Source of the DNA: Oscillospiraceae bacterium | GTDB taxonomy: Bacteria > Bacillota > Clostridia > Oscillospirales > CAG-272 | Length of the DNA: 37,174 nt | NCBI GenBank assembly: GCA_015065365.1 | Contig: SVQL01000006.1 | Coordinates: 1-37,174 of the forward strand | Reading direction: 5' to 3' | In this document: positions 24,949 to 31,867 of the stretch, in pieces | Numbering within the stretch: position 1 is the stretch's first letter | Layout: the number at the start of each line of letters is the position of its first letter | The notes under the pieces: model-generated | What the model was told of the DNA's origin: nothing | Databases searched by the model: none | What the model saw: the letters and a program-made list of their open reading frames with translations, nothing else | Position numbers and translations under genes: made by a program

Positions 24949-25004
24949 ACACCTTGCCTGCAAGGTATAGTATGTTACACCTTTCAGGTGAACTGTCGAG
25001 CGGT

Positions 25005-25134
25005 AAGGAGCCTCCCTTGTGTAAAGGGAGGTGGCTTGCGAAGCAAGACGGAAGGATTGTAAAAGCAAAAATTTCATCGTAAAACAATCCCTCAGCCGCC
25101 TTCGGCGTCAGCTCCCTTTACACAAGGGAGCCTT
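25005..25134. repeat. MITE-like inverted-repeat element, complete copy
   Basis: A 130-base element whose outer arms CTCCCTTGTGTAAAGGGAG and CTCCCTTTACACAAGGGAG are inverted copies, with a second inverted pair GGATTGT/ACAATCC inside and small hairpins (GGCTTGCGAAGCAAG, GCCGCCTTCGGCG) between. It has no ORF. Its plan matches a widespread intergenic repeat of gut Clostridia. A partial copy lies at 25716-25747. Confidence 0.8.
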
Positions 25135-25229
25135 GGTTTGTGTGTCTCGAATGTCCGTCAATTTTCCTGACAAGCACTGACTTCATTAAAGACACAAAAA
25201 ATGATATTTTGTCAAATTATCAAGCTTTA

Positions 25230-25258
25230 TTGACAAATTGAGTAAAATATGGTATAAT
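25230..25258 (+). promoter_or_regulatory. Consensus promoter of structured RNA
   Basis: TTGACA (25230-25235), 17 bases, TATAAT (25253-25258): perfect consensus. The predicted start, six to seven bases on, is the first base of the long stem at 25265. Confidence 0.9.
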
Positions 25259-25264
25259 GTTCAT

Positions 25265-25420
25265 GCTACACAAATTGCATATTTTTAACCGTTGAAGGGA
25301 AAATACTTTGGTAAAAAGTGTTTTCTCTCTTTCCTCATACCTTCAACGGTCGAGCATTTGTGTAGCAACAATGAGAGGGATGCATTTTTTCGGTGCGTAG
25401 CTTCGGTTGCGCACCTTTTT
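25265..25420 (+). ncRNA. Structured RNA or leader upstream of Cys-rich ORF (unassigned)
   Basis: About 155 nt beginning at the predicted transcription start. Stem 1: GCTACACAAAT(T)GC with GCATTTGTGTAGC (25265-25278/25354-25366). Stem 2: ACCGTTGAAGG with CCTTCAACGGT (25288-25298/25340-25350). Stem 3: GAAAATACTT with AAGTGTTTTC (25299-25308/25316-25325). A 14-base pyrimidine-rich strand (25326-25339) is left unpaired; its CTCTC could pair with GAGAG at 25373-25377 as a pseudoknot. The RNA ends in a UUCG-loop terminator. The 5' GCTAC could also pair with GTAGC inside the terminator, so an attenuation switch is conceivable. I do not recognise a 6S, T-box, SRP, RNase P or known riboswitch pattern. 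Confidence 0.7.
25392..25420 (+). terminator. UUCG-loop terminator before the Cys-rich ORF
   Basis: GGTGCGTAGC-TTCG-GTTGCGCACC (ten pairs, two of them G-U) followed by TTTTT. It lies 20 bases before the next start codon, so it either ends a small RNA or attenuates the downstream gene. Confidence 0.85.
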
Positions 25421-25440
25421 ATATGATGAGGTGGGAATAT

Positions 25441-25617
25441 ATGAACAATGATGATATATCAAGAGAGATAATAGATATTACCGGCGTAGAACTTACACCC
25501 GGAAAGCCTGACGTTTGTCTTGGCAACGGAGAGCAAGGCTTTGAATGCTGTTGCGACGAATGCGACTACTTTTTGCGTTGTTTCCCCGAATTTGATACAA
25601 CAAGCAAAAAGAATTAA
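25441..25617 (+). CDS. 58-residue Cys-rich protein
   Basis: A small acidic protein with six cysteines (26, 36, 37, 38, 41, 47) clustered as CLGNGEQGFECCCDECDYFLRCF, suggesting a metal or iron-sulfur site. I have the impression that similar short proteins occur in gut Clostridia, but no function is known to me. The ORF track starts at a GTG within the terminator hairpin; the ATG at 25441, after GAGGTGGG, is the sensible start. It has no promoter of its own other than that of the structured RNA, so its expression should depend on read-through of the terminator. Confidence 0.75.
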   Translation: MNNDDISREIIDITGVELTPGKPDVCLGNGEQGFECCCDECDYFLRCFPEFDTTSKKN

Positions 25618-25715
25618 CAAAAATTCCACGCACCCTACTATGACAAAAGCAATGCAAAGGCACTTTTGACATTAACATATCAAAAGCCCATTTGTTTAAC
25701 TTCCGGAAAGTAGAA

Positions 25716-25747
25716 AAAAGCCTCCCTTGTGTAAAGGGAGCCTTGGT
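25716..25747. repeat. Partial copy of the MITE-like element
   Basis: GCCTCCCTTGTGTAAAGGGAG followed by CCTTGG is the left arm joined to the right border of the element at 25005-25134, with the centre missing. This may be a deletion remnant. Confidence 0.75.
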
Positions 25748-25753
25748 TTTAGT

Positions 25754-25844
25754 CCCGCTCGAGCGGGTTTACGTAACAAGTGTATGGCTGGCTGTCCAAT
25801 AAAAAGCGCACTTGTGCGCAGCCAGTAGTATTAGGGCTATGCCC
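25754..25844. other. Cluster of small hairpins
   Basis: The palindrome CCCGCTCGAGCGGG (25754-25767) is followed by CTGGCTG/CAGCCAG (25788-25794/25819-25825) enclosing GCGCAC-TT-GTGCGC, then GGGC-TAT-GCCC (25834-25844). No ORF or promoter is seen. This and the neighbouring repeat remnants fill the 345-base gap after the Cys-rich gene. Confidence 0.5.
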
Positions 25845-25851
25845 GAAACTG

Positions 25852-25888
25852 AAATATCCCCCCGTTTTACAGGGGGATATTTATTTTT
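25852..25888. terminator. Terminator-like hairpin before the third tRNA-end copy
   Basis: AAATATCCCCC pairs with GGGGGATATTT (11 pairs), followed by ATTTTT. It occupies the same place, relative to the inverted tRNA end, as the terminators in the tandem units, but has a different sequence. Confidence 0.75.
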
Positions 25889-25940
25889 CGAACGACGGAG
25901 AGAGATTCGAACGGTGACCGAAGATTTTTGCCAAACCGCC
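25887..25940. repeat. tRNA-Ser-linked repeat, short third copy
   Basis: TTCGAACGACGGAGAGAG, ATTCGAAC and then GGTGACCGAAGATTTTTGC match units 1 and 2, but the roughly 38-base hairpin segment between GAAC and GGTGACC is absent. The missing piece is flanked by GAAC in the full units. The tRNA-derived part has also lost four bases. Confidence 0.75.
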
Positions 25941-25962
25941 TCATAGCAACGCCTTAATGCAT

Positions 25963-27048
25963 TTATTTTATCTTATTCTTCTTCGTATTATAAACGACGA
26001 GTCGAATAAATTTTCTTATAAGCTTTCGGGTTTCGGGATCAAAGGTATTCCATGCCTTAATGAGACGAGCCTTATCGTTACTGAAATCTGTCAGCGTTCT
26101 TCCGTTGGCGGAAAGCACCGCGTAAATAGAATCAAGGGTGCGCTTCCTTTCGTCAGGTGGCATTTCCTGAATCCACTTTTTCAAGGTTTTGGATACTATC
26201 TTGCATTCATCCGTAACACCCTCCAGATGTATAAAGCTACCTCCAACTATTCGCCAAGAAAGCGCATCGTGCTGTAAAAGCCCCGTTTGTGTGCTTTGTA
26301 TTACGTCATACCCTTCCTCATGCTCCTGAAGCATTCCTACAAAGGATGATTGCGGAACAAAAATCTTCATTTTGGGACGCATTTCCTTATATTCGTCAGA
26401 CGAAACGAATTCGCGGCTGAAGCCTGGGCCGTCATTACTGTATACGGTAGCGATACGCGCCCGCGTCTCTGCCGAGCATTTTACCGATGCCCATACGGCA
26501 AGGTTTCCACCCTTGCTATGACCTCCGACGTAAAGCCTTCTATCAGGGAAGGCGCTTGCAATACTCTCCAGATATTTTACAGCCTCGCGCTGCGCAGGAA
26601 TATTTCCGATCAAGCTCATGTTAAAGCTTTCCTTCCAGCCCACAAGCGTATCGTCAGTACCGCGAAACGCAACGAATGCCTCGTCCTCCCCGATAAGAAA
26701 GGTAACTGCGCTGAACTGCTTTTGCTCGTTCATTGAAATCTTGTTGACGTACGCCGTCATGTACAAGCCTCTGAATCGCTCGGATCTTGCCGCTTTTGTC
26801 ATAAGAGTTATAAATTCGGGAGAAAACAAAACCCCCAGCGTCTGCGTCGGATTTTTTTTTCTCGCTTGCATATACCGCTTCGCGGCAAGCAAAAAGGACA
26901 CGGGCTTCGCCTTGGGCGAGACGTGAACCATTTGCTTAAAATCAAGATACGATAGCATTGAAAAAATAAGATTGTCAACCTCTCCTATCGGCACCTGAGA
27001 GAAGGAGAGATCCCCTCTCCATTCAATATAATCGAATACCGTGCCCAT
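25963..27048 (-). CDS. DUF2974 (Mbeg1-like) alpha/beta-hydrolase protein
   Basis: A 361-residue protein with a lipase-like alpha/beta-hydrolase fold. The nucleophile elbow is GGHSKGGN (Ser at about 177), preceded by the oxyanion-type stretch VAFRGTDDTLVGWKESF (about 128-145), with Asp in VYSNDGPGF and a His candidate in LLQHDALSW. No signal peptide. The family resembles fungal class 3 lipases, and its substrates in Firmicutes are unknown. It is the last gene of the minus-strand cca-ruvX-DUF6472 run, 12 bases after the small gene. Confidence 0.85.
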   Translation of the reverse strand: MGTVFDYIEWRGDLSFSQVPIGEVDNLIFSMLSYLDFKQMVHVSPKAKPVSFLLAAKRYMQARKKNPTQTLGVLFSPEFITLMTKAARSERFRGLYMTAYVNKISMNEQKQFSAVTFLIGEDEAFVAFRGTDDTLVGWKESFNMSLIGNIPAQREAVKYLESIASAFPDRRLYVGGHSKGGNLAVWASVKCSAETRARIATVYSNDGPGFSREFVSSDEYKEMRPKMKIFVPQSSFVGMLQEHEEGYDVIQSTQTGLLQHDALSWRIVGGSFIHLEGVTDECKIVSKTLKKWIQEMPPDERKRTLDSIYAVLSANGRTLTDFSNDKARLIKAWNTFDPETRKLIRKFIRLVVYNTKKNKIK

Positions 27049-27060
27049 TCCGCAGCCTCC

Positions 27061-27237
27061 TTAAATTTGCTTATGAACGCTTTTATATTCGTCGTAAAAA
27101 CGGTAGTACGGACAGCCCTTGGTTCTGCCACCGAGAAAATTTGACATTTCATCCTGATCAAGGCAAGCGTTGCAGATATATTCCTCGTACTCCTCGTCGT
27201 AATCGTAAAATTCGCAGCTTTCACATTTGCTTTCCAT
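27061..27237 (-). CDS. DUF6472-type small Cys protein (missing from ORF track)
   Basis: A 58-residue ORF, below the length cut of the supplied track. The sequence starts MESKCESCEFYDYDEEYEEY and continues with ICNACLDQDEM and a C-terminal GCPYYRFYDEY. CxxC pairs at 5/8 and 22/25 plus Cys42 suggest a zinc-binding site. The pattern agrees with my recollection of the DUF6472 family of Clostridia, whose function is unknown. It lies 13 bases after ruvX and 12 before the DUF2974 gene, in the same direction. Confidence 0.85.
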   Translation of the reverse strand: MESKCESCEFYDYDEEYEEYICNACLDQDEMSNFLGGRTKGCPYYRFYDEYKSVHKQI

Positions 27238-27250
27238 AACTATTATTCCC

Positions 27251-27715
27251 TCAACTCATGTATTTAAGCCTGTCAAGGCAATTTTGTAAAATTATCTGCG
27301 CCGATAACGTGTCAATAACCTGCTTTCTCTTTTTTCCGTGAGTCCCCGTTTCGTTCAGATACCTCGATGCCGTCATGGTAGTCATTCTCTCGTCGAACAT
27401 AGCAACCGCCACTCCGTCAAGACGCTCCTTGAGCAAGGCCGCGAATTTCGTGCATCTCTGCGCGCGTGAGCCGTGGCTTCCGTCCATATTTACGGGCATA
27501 CCCACGACGACTCCGACAGCCCCCTGCTCTTTAACTGCCTGCGCAACGGCATCCGCAGTCTTTTCAATACCGCCGGGAGATATGTAGCCAATACCGGAAG
27601 CAATAAGCCTTGATGCATCGGAGACAGCAAGCCCCGTACGCACGTCGCCAAAATCAACGCCCATTATCTTTCCCTGCGTGTCTTTTATTGCGCGAATATC
27701 GTCAACCTCAAACAT
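27251..27715 (-). CDS. ruvX: Holliday-junction-resolvase-like RuvX (YqgF)
   Basis: A 154-residue RNase H-fold nuclease, in E. coli required to mature the 5' end of 16S rRNA. Active-site acidic residues are in MGVDFGDVRTGLAVSD, FDERMTT and VIDTLSAQIILQ, with VGMPVNMDGS between them. The track begins at 27727, but GGAGAG lies there; the ATG at 27715 fits better. The gene overlaps the 3' end of cca. Confidence 0.93.
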   Translation of the reverse strand: MFEVDDIRAIKDTQGKIMGVDFGDVRTGLAVSDASRLIASGIGYISPGGIEKTADAVAQAVKEQGAVGVVVGMPVNMDGSHGSRAQRCTKFAALLKERLDGVAVAMFDERMTTMTASRYLNETGTHGKKRKQVIDTLSAQIILQNCLDRLKYMS

Positions 27716-28904
27716 TTTTCTCTCCATTTAATTTATCCAATATTTTTTCCGCCAGCGCAACGAGCGTACTCTCGTCGTTAAGCTCCGGCTTTTCTATTAC
27801 CGCCTCAAGTAAAAGCTCCAATGCCTTTCCTATCTGCTTTCCGCGCGCCCCAAGGCCTGCGAGCACCTTCCCGTTTATCGCAAGCTCGCGCACCGTGCAA
27901 GGCGTATTTTGCTGTCTTACAGTCAGCAGCTCCGCGCCCGCGCTCGAAACTCTAAGCTTTTCCGAAAGTCTTGCCGCATACGGCGCGTAAATTCCCGTGC
28001 GCGATATCAGCTTTCTGGCGTCCTCTGCCGAACGAACCGACACCTGCGCGCCAACCGCTACCGCAAGCGCTCCCTTCGTTTGCTTTGAGGAGCATCGCAA
28101 GCCGCCGAGTATATCCGTCGCCGTTTCGAAGTCGGCGCGACACAACAGCGCTCCGAGTCTTGGTACGTCCTGTGCTTGCATATCTGCAACAACGTCTATC
28201 AGCTCCTCGGTTATTTCATAATCGCCAAGCACGTATTTTATTACGTCCGTCCTGACCATAAGCATAAGTGCATTTTTAGCATACGGCGAGGTAATAAGCC
28301 TTATAAACTCACTTCCAATTCTCTCCCTCGCAATATTTTTGAGCCCTTCGGCGCAGGCTATCGCGCCCTCAAGTGTATTCACTTCTATCTCAAAGCCAAG
28401 CTGAGCAGCAAAGCGAAAAGCGCGCATTATACGCAACGCGTCCTCGCTAAAGCGTTCTTGCGGATCTCCTACCGCGCGGATTATTCTTCGCTTTACGTCG
28501 TCAGAGCCGCCGAACGGATCAACAAGACCGCGTCTCTCACTGTAAGCCATAGCGTTTACCGTAAAATCCCTGCGCGCGAGGTCTTCCTCTATACGGTCGG
28601 TAAAGCTCACACTGCTCGGATGCCTTGAATCGGTATACTCACCGTCTACTCTGAAGGTTGTGACCTCAACCGGCTCGCCGTCGGATATTACCGTAACCGT
28701 TCCGTGCTTGATACCCGTTTCGATCACCCTCATATCAGAAAAAAGTGCGAGAGTTTTCTCGGGGAGCGCCGAGGTCGTTACGTCGTAATCGTGAGGAGCA
28801 ATACCAAGCAGCACGTCGCGCAGACTTCCGCCCACGATATACGCGCTCTCGCCACTCGCTTCAAGTCGGTCAATTATAGCTCTTACGTTTTCAGGATAGG
28901 TCAT
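27708..28904 (-). CDS. cca: CCA tRNA nucleotidyltransferase / poly(A) polymerase family
   Basis: A 398-residue class II nucleotidyltransferase that adds or repairs the 3' CCA of tRNAs. Motifs: GGSLRDVLLG (about 25-34), the metal-binding PHDYDVTTSA (about 36-45), RRDFTVNAMAY and the nucleobase-recognition region SEDALRIMRAFRFAAQL. The C-terminus has no clear HD phosphohydrolase domain. Since the tRNA-Ser here encodes CCA, the enzyme would mainly do repair for that tRNA. It sits between pyk and ruvX. Confidence 0.92.
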   Translation of the reverse strand: MTYPENVRAIIDRLEASGESAYIVGGSLRDVLLGIAPHDYDVTTSALPEKTLALFSDMRVIETGIKHGTVTVISDGEPVEVTTFRVDGEYTDSRHPSSVSFTDRIEEDLARRDFTVNAMAYSERRGLVDPFGGSDDVKRRIIRAVGDPQERFSEDALRIMRAFRFAAQLGFEIEVNTLEGAIACAEGLKNIARERIGSEFIRLITSPYAKNALMLMVRTDVIKYVLGDYEITEELIDVVADMQAQDVPRLGALLCRADFETATDILGGLRCSSKQTKGALAVAVGAQVSVRSAEDARKLISRTGIYAPYAARLSEKLRVSSAGAELLTVRQQNTPCTVRELAINGKVLAGLGARGKQIGKALELLLEAVIEKPELNDESTLVALAEKILDKLNGEKNV

Positions 28905-28987
28905 CTTGCTCCCCCTTTCGCCAATTTACATCTCTTTTTTGCGGTTTTCTTTTGCTTCCTTTTCTTTCTTCCCAGAAGAAAAGTAAG

Positions 28988-30400
28988 TTATATTTCTTCT
29001 ACCTTAATCAGGCTGGTTTTTCCCGATTGTCCCGAGGTATCACCGCCCGTAATTACGATACGGTCACCGCGAGAGAGAGAAAGCGTCTGCTTTGATATAT
29101 TCTTCGCCATATAAAAGAGAACGTCGGTTGATGAAAACTGCTCGCAGAGCGCGGGAATAACTCCCCAGGAAAGAGCAAGCCTTCTCCAAGTGTTTTCATT
29201 AGTGGTAAGTCCTATTATCGGAACGGACGGACGGAAACGCGAAACAAGTCTTGCGGTCATTCCCGAGAGTGAGCAGGCAACCACTGCCTTTGCCTCAAGG
29301 TCCATTGCCATAACGCAGGACGAGTGTGAAATCGCGTCAACGGAGTTCTTTATCTTGAACTCCGAGCTGTAAAATCTTTTTTCGTAATCAATATTGTTCT
29401 CTGTGGTCTCGGCTATCTTTGCCATGGTCTGTACCGCGAGTATAGGATACTTACCCGCCGCCGTCTCTCCCGAAAGCATTATCGCGCTCGTTCCGTCGTA
29501 AACCGCATTCGCAACGTCGGAAATTTCCGCTCTCGTGGGACGCGGATTGTATATCATAGACTCAAGCATTTCGGTTGCCGTAATAACTCGCTTTCCGAGA
29601 AGTCTACACTTTGTTATAAGCTTTTTCTGCATTGCGGGAAGCATCTCAAAGGGCACCTCAACGCCCATGTCACCGCGCGCGATCATGATACCGTCGCAAT
29701 TGGCGCAGATCTGCTCGATATTGTCAAAGCCCGACTGATTTTCAATTTTTGCGATAAGCTCTATATCTTGCGCGTTGATTTCCTTTAAATATTCCTGAAC
29801 GTCGATCATATCCTGCCGGCAGGAAACAAAGGAGCAGGCTATATAGTCAACACCGTTTTCAACGCCAAACGCAATATCCGCCTTGTCCTGCTCGGAGAGA
29901 TACTTCTGCTTCATTACCTTTCCCGGGAAGCTCATGCTCTTTCTGTCGGACAGAACTCCGCCGCAAAGGACCTTACATACTATATCGCAATCCTTTATTT
30001 GTTCAACGCGAAACGATAATAATCCGTTGTTGAGAAGAATAATATCGCCAACGGACAGCTCATTCGCAAGCCCCTCGTAGCTAACCGAAACACAGGTCTC
30101 GTCTCCAACTACGTCCTTGGTGGTAAAAACAAAGGTATTTCCCTCACAAAGTGATATTTTGCCGTGTTCAAACGTCTTGATACGGTACTCCGGTCCCTTA
30201 GTATCAAGCATTATCGCAATCGGTAAATTCAAATCGCTGCGAACCTTTTTTACAAGATCGATCCGTCTTTTATGTTCCTCGTACGTGCTGTGCGAAAAAT
30301 TCATTCTCGCAACGTTCATTCCCGCGCGGCAAAGCCCGACTATAATTTCCTCGCTCTCGCTTGCAGGACCAATCGTACATACTATCTTAGTTTTGCGCAT
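28988..30400 (-). CDS. pyk: Pyruvate kinase
   Basis: A 470-residue enzyme for the last ATP-forming step of glycolysis. The A, B and C domains are all present and no extra PEP-utiliser domain is attached. Catalytic Lys is in IAKIENQSG (about 217) with the metal Glu next to it and Asp in IARGDMGVEVP. Variations from the common family pattern are visible: LLNNGLLSF where LIDDGLI is usual, MLDTKGPEYR instead of GPEIR, and ITATEMLESM instead of ATQMLESM. These could alter cation or effector dependence. The gene has its own consensus-type promoter. Confidence 0.96.
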   Translation of the reverse strand: MRKTKIVCTIGPASESEEIIVGLCRAGMNVARMNFSHSTYEEHKRRIDLVKKVRSDLNLPIAIMLDTKGPEYRIKTFEHGKISLCEGNTFVFTTKDVVGDETCVSVSYEGLANELSVGDIILLNNGLLSFRVEQIKDCDIVCKVLCGGVLSDRKSMSFPGKVMKQKYLSEQDKADIAFGVENGVDYIACSFVSCRQDMIDVQEYLKEINAQDIELIAKIENQSGFDNIEQICANCDGIMIARGDMGVEVPFEMLPAMQKKLITKCRLLGKRVITATEMLESMIYNPRPTRAEISDVANAVYDGTSAIMLSGETAAGKYPILAVQTMAKIAETTENNIDYEKRFYSSEFKIKNSVDAISHSSCVMAMDLEAKAVVACSLSGMTARLVSRFRPSVPIIGLTTNENTWRRLALSWGVIPALCEQFSSTDVLFYMAKNISKQTLSLSRGDRIVITGGDTSGQSGKTSLIKVEEI

Positions 30401-30438
30401 TTTATAGTCCTCCGTAGACCAATAAACTCAATATACAA

Positions 30439-30467
30439 ATTATATCACTTTTTCAACCAAAATACAA
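30439..30467 (-). promoter_or_regulatory. Promoter of pyk
   Basis: Minus strand TTGTAT (30462-30467), 17 bases, TATAAT (30439-30444). It may also serve the cca-ruvX genes by read-through. Confidence 0.75.
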
Positions 30468-30504
30468 CACTTTAATAATTTTTTTCTACAAAAAACAGGT
30501 GTAC

Positions 30505-30559
30505 AAAAAAGATCGCCATATAACCCTCTCTGCAAAGCCGATAGGTCTATATGGCGATC
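30505..30559 (-). terminator. Terminator of GT8 gene
   Basis: GATCGCCATATA (30511-30522) pairs with TATATGGCGATC (30548-30559), and a T-run follows on the minus strand, ending GT8 transcription before the pyk promoter. Confidence 0.88.
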
Positions 30560-30564
30560 ATTAT

Positions 30565-31584
30565 TTATTTTTCAGCTTCGTCCTTAAGTAGCTGTGCGTT
30601 TTGCTTGCGGAAGGAGCGTAGCGTAATGGCGGCGAATATTTTAAGGAACAACCCCTTTGGCAGCAAGCGGTACATCCACTTTTCAACCGTAAAAATCATG
30701 CCGCGTCCTGCCGGCTTCTTCTCGTAATCCTTCCAAGGCGAGTTACTCATGTATCTGTCGAATATCTCCGTGTCGGGGTGCAGATTTCCCTCATGCCACG
30801 GGAAATCACCGAGAAAGCGGTACGCATGGAGTATCTTTGGATTGCGTCTTGCATTTTCAAGCTCATCTGTGGAATAATATTCCCTATGACGATACGCCGA
30901 AAAATATGCCTTGTCCGAAAACGAGCGATGCGACGGCTGAAAATTATATTCGGGCGGAAGAATATATTTGGTATCCTTAAGAACTATATTCAAAAGATCC
31001 TGATCGGGATTACAGTATCTTGAGCGAACGTTTTTTGCGTAGTCAAAAAGTGCGCTCGTAACATTCTGCTCCTTCCACCTGTCAACGTCTATCAACAGCA
31101 TACCGGAATTAAAATAATCATCTTCCGTGTCAAAGCCGATCAACATCTTGTACTCATCTGTAAGCGAATCTCTCACAACCCCGACTGCTTTTCCGTTCAT
31201 ATCGATATCGAAAAGCTCGGCAAGCGAGGAGACCACCAAGGTATCGCAGTCAACGTATAAAAGCCTTTTAACGTCACTGCTAATAAAGGTATCAAAAAAC
31301 AATCGGCAGTTAGCTGTATACGAGCCGCGGTACGTCGGTATGCCAAGCTGCTTTATCTGCTCTATTATAGGAGCTGCGTCCACGATTATTATTTCTCTGC
31401 CATATTTCTCCGCTTGATCAATAAAGCGCTTTTTATTTTCCTCTGAAACGCTGTCCTCAACGAGATACACACAAATGTGCTCAAGCTCTCGGTTGTTTTC
31501 AAACAAAGAATTCATAGATATACCCGCATACGGGGCATAGTTTTCATCACACGTATAAAGCGCGTACAGTATTTTGCTACTCAT
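30565..31584 (-). CDS. Glycosyltransferase family 8 protein
   Basis: A 339-residue GT-A-fold retaining transferase of the LgtC/RfaJ type. It has the DxD metal-binding motif in LLYVDCDTLV (about 113-122), the YFNSGMLLIDV motif (about 158-168) and NPDQDLLNIVL. The C-terminal basic helices (about 290-335) may attach it to the membrane. Donor is probably UDP-glucose or UDP-galactose. The track's TTG start is one codon upstream of this ATG. It diverges from the galactofuranose-type genes and probably belongs to the same surface glycan pathway. Confidence 0.9.
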   Translation of the reverse strand: MSSKILYALYTCDENYAPYAGISMNSLFENNRELEHICVYLVEDSVSEENKKRFIDQAEKYGREIIIVDAAPIIEQIKQLGIPTYRGSYTANCRLFFDTFISSDVKRLLYVDCDTLVVSSLAELFDIDMNGKAVGVVRDSLTDEYKMLIGFDTEDDYFNSGMLLIDVDRWKEQNVTSALFDYAKNVRSRYCNPDQDLLNIVLKDTKYILPPEYNFQPSHRSFSDKAYFSAYRHREYYSTDELENARRNPKILHAYRFLGDFPWHEGNLHPDTEIFDRYMSNSPWKDYEKKPAGRGMIFTVEKWMYRLLPKGLFLKIFAAITLRSFRKQNAQLLKDEAEK

Positions 31585-31648
31585 CAAATACCCACCTAAA
31601 ATAAAATATAGGAATTTATTTGCATCAAATTATAGAACATTGCCTATA

Positions 31649-31677
31649 AGTATATCACATTATTGCCCTTTTGTCAA
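31649..31677 (-). promoter_or_regulatory. Promoter of GT8 gene
   Basis: Minus strand TTGACA (31672-31677), 17 bases, TATACT (31649-31654). The leader is about 60 bases. Confidence 0.85.
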
Positions 31678-31745
31678 GTCTTGTCAGTTGCACATCAAAA
31701 GGTCTGATTTTGAAAAACAAACCATTACTTTTTTATGAATAATTA

Positions 31746-31774
31746 TTGACTTTTAGTTAAAAATGTGATACAAT
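31746..31774 (+). promoter_or_regulatory. Promoter of membrane protein-GT2-glf operon
   Basis: TTGACT (31746-31751), 17 bases, TACAAT (31769-31774). It is back to back with the GT8 promoter; no shared operator is obvious. The start lies about 85 bases ahead of the first codon. Confidence 0.8.
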
Positions 31775-31867
31775 TTATATGAGTTTATATTTATATTTGC
31801 AAATTGACTTAATAAAATAACGCATGTGTATCAAAAGTTTTATTCTTAACTGTCAGGTGGTGATCGC

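Noticed and set aside
24555-25062. Overlapping ORFs sharing MTEDFCETLPKIKSKMLSKNQ
   Set aside because: They are the tandem intergenic repeat read in one frame, cross hairpins and have no ribosome-binding site.
25265-25420. 6S RNA, T-box leader, SRP RNA or RNase P RNA
   Set aside because: The central part is too short for 6S, no T-box AGGGUGG-type motif, no SRP GGAAG/GCAGC loop and no RNase P signature were found.
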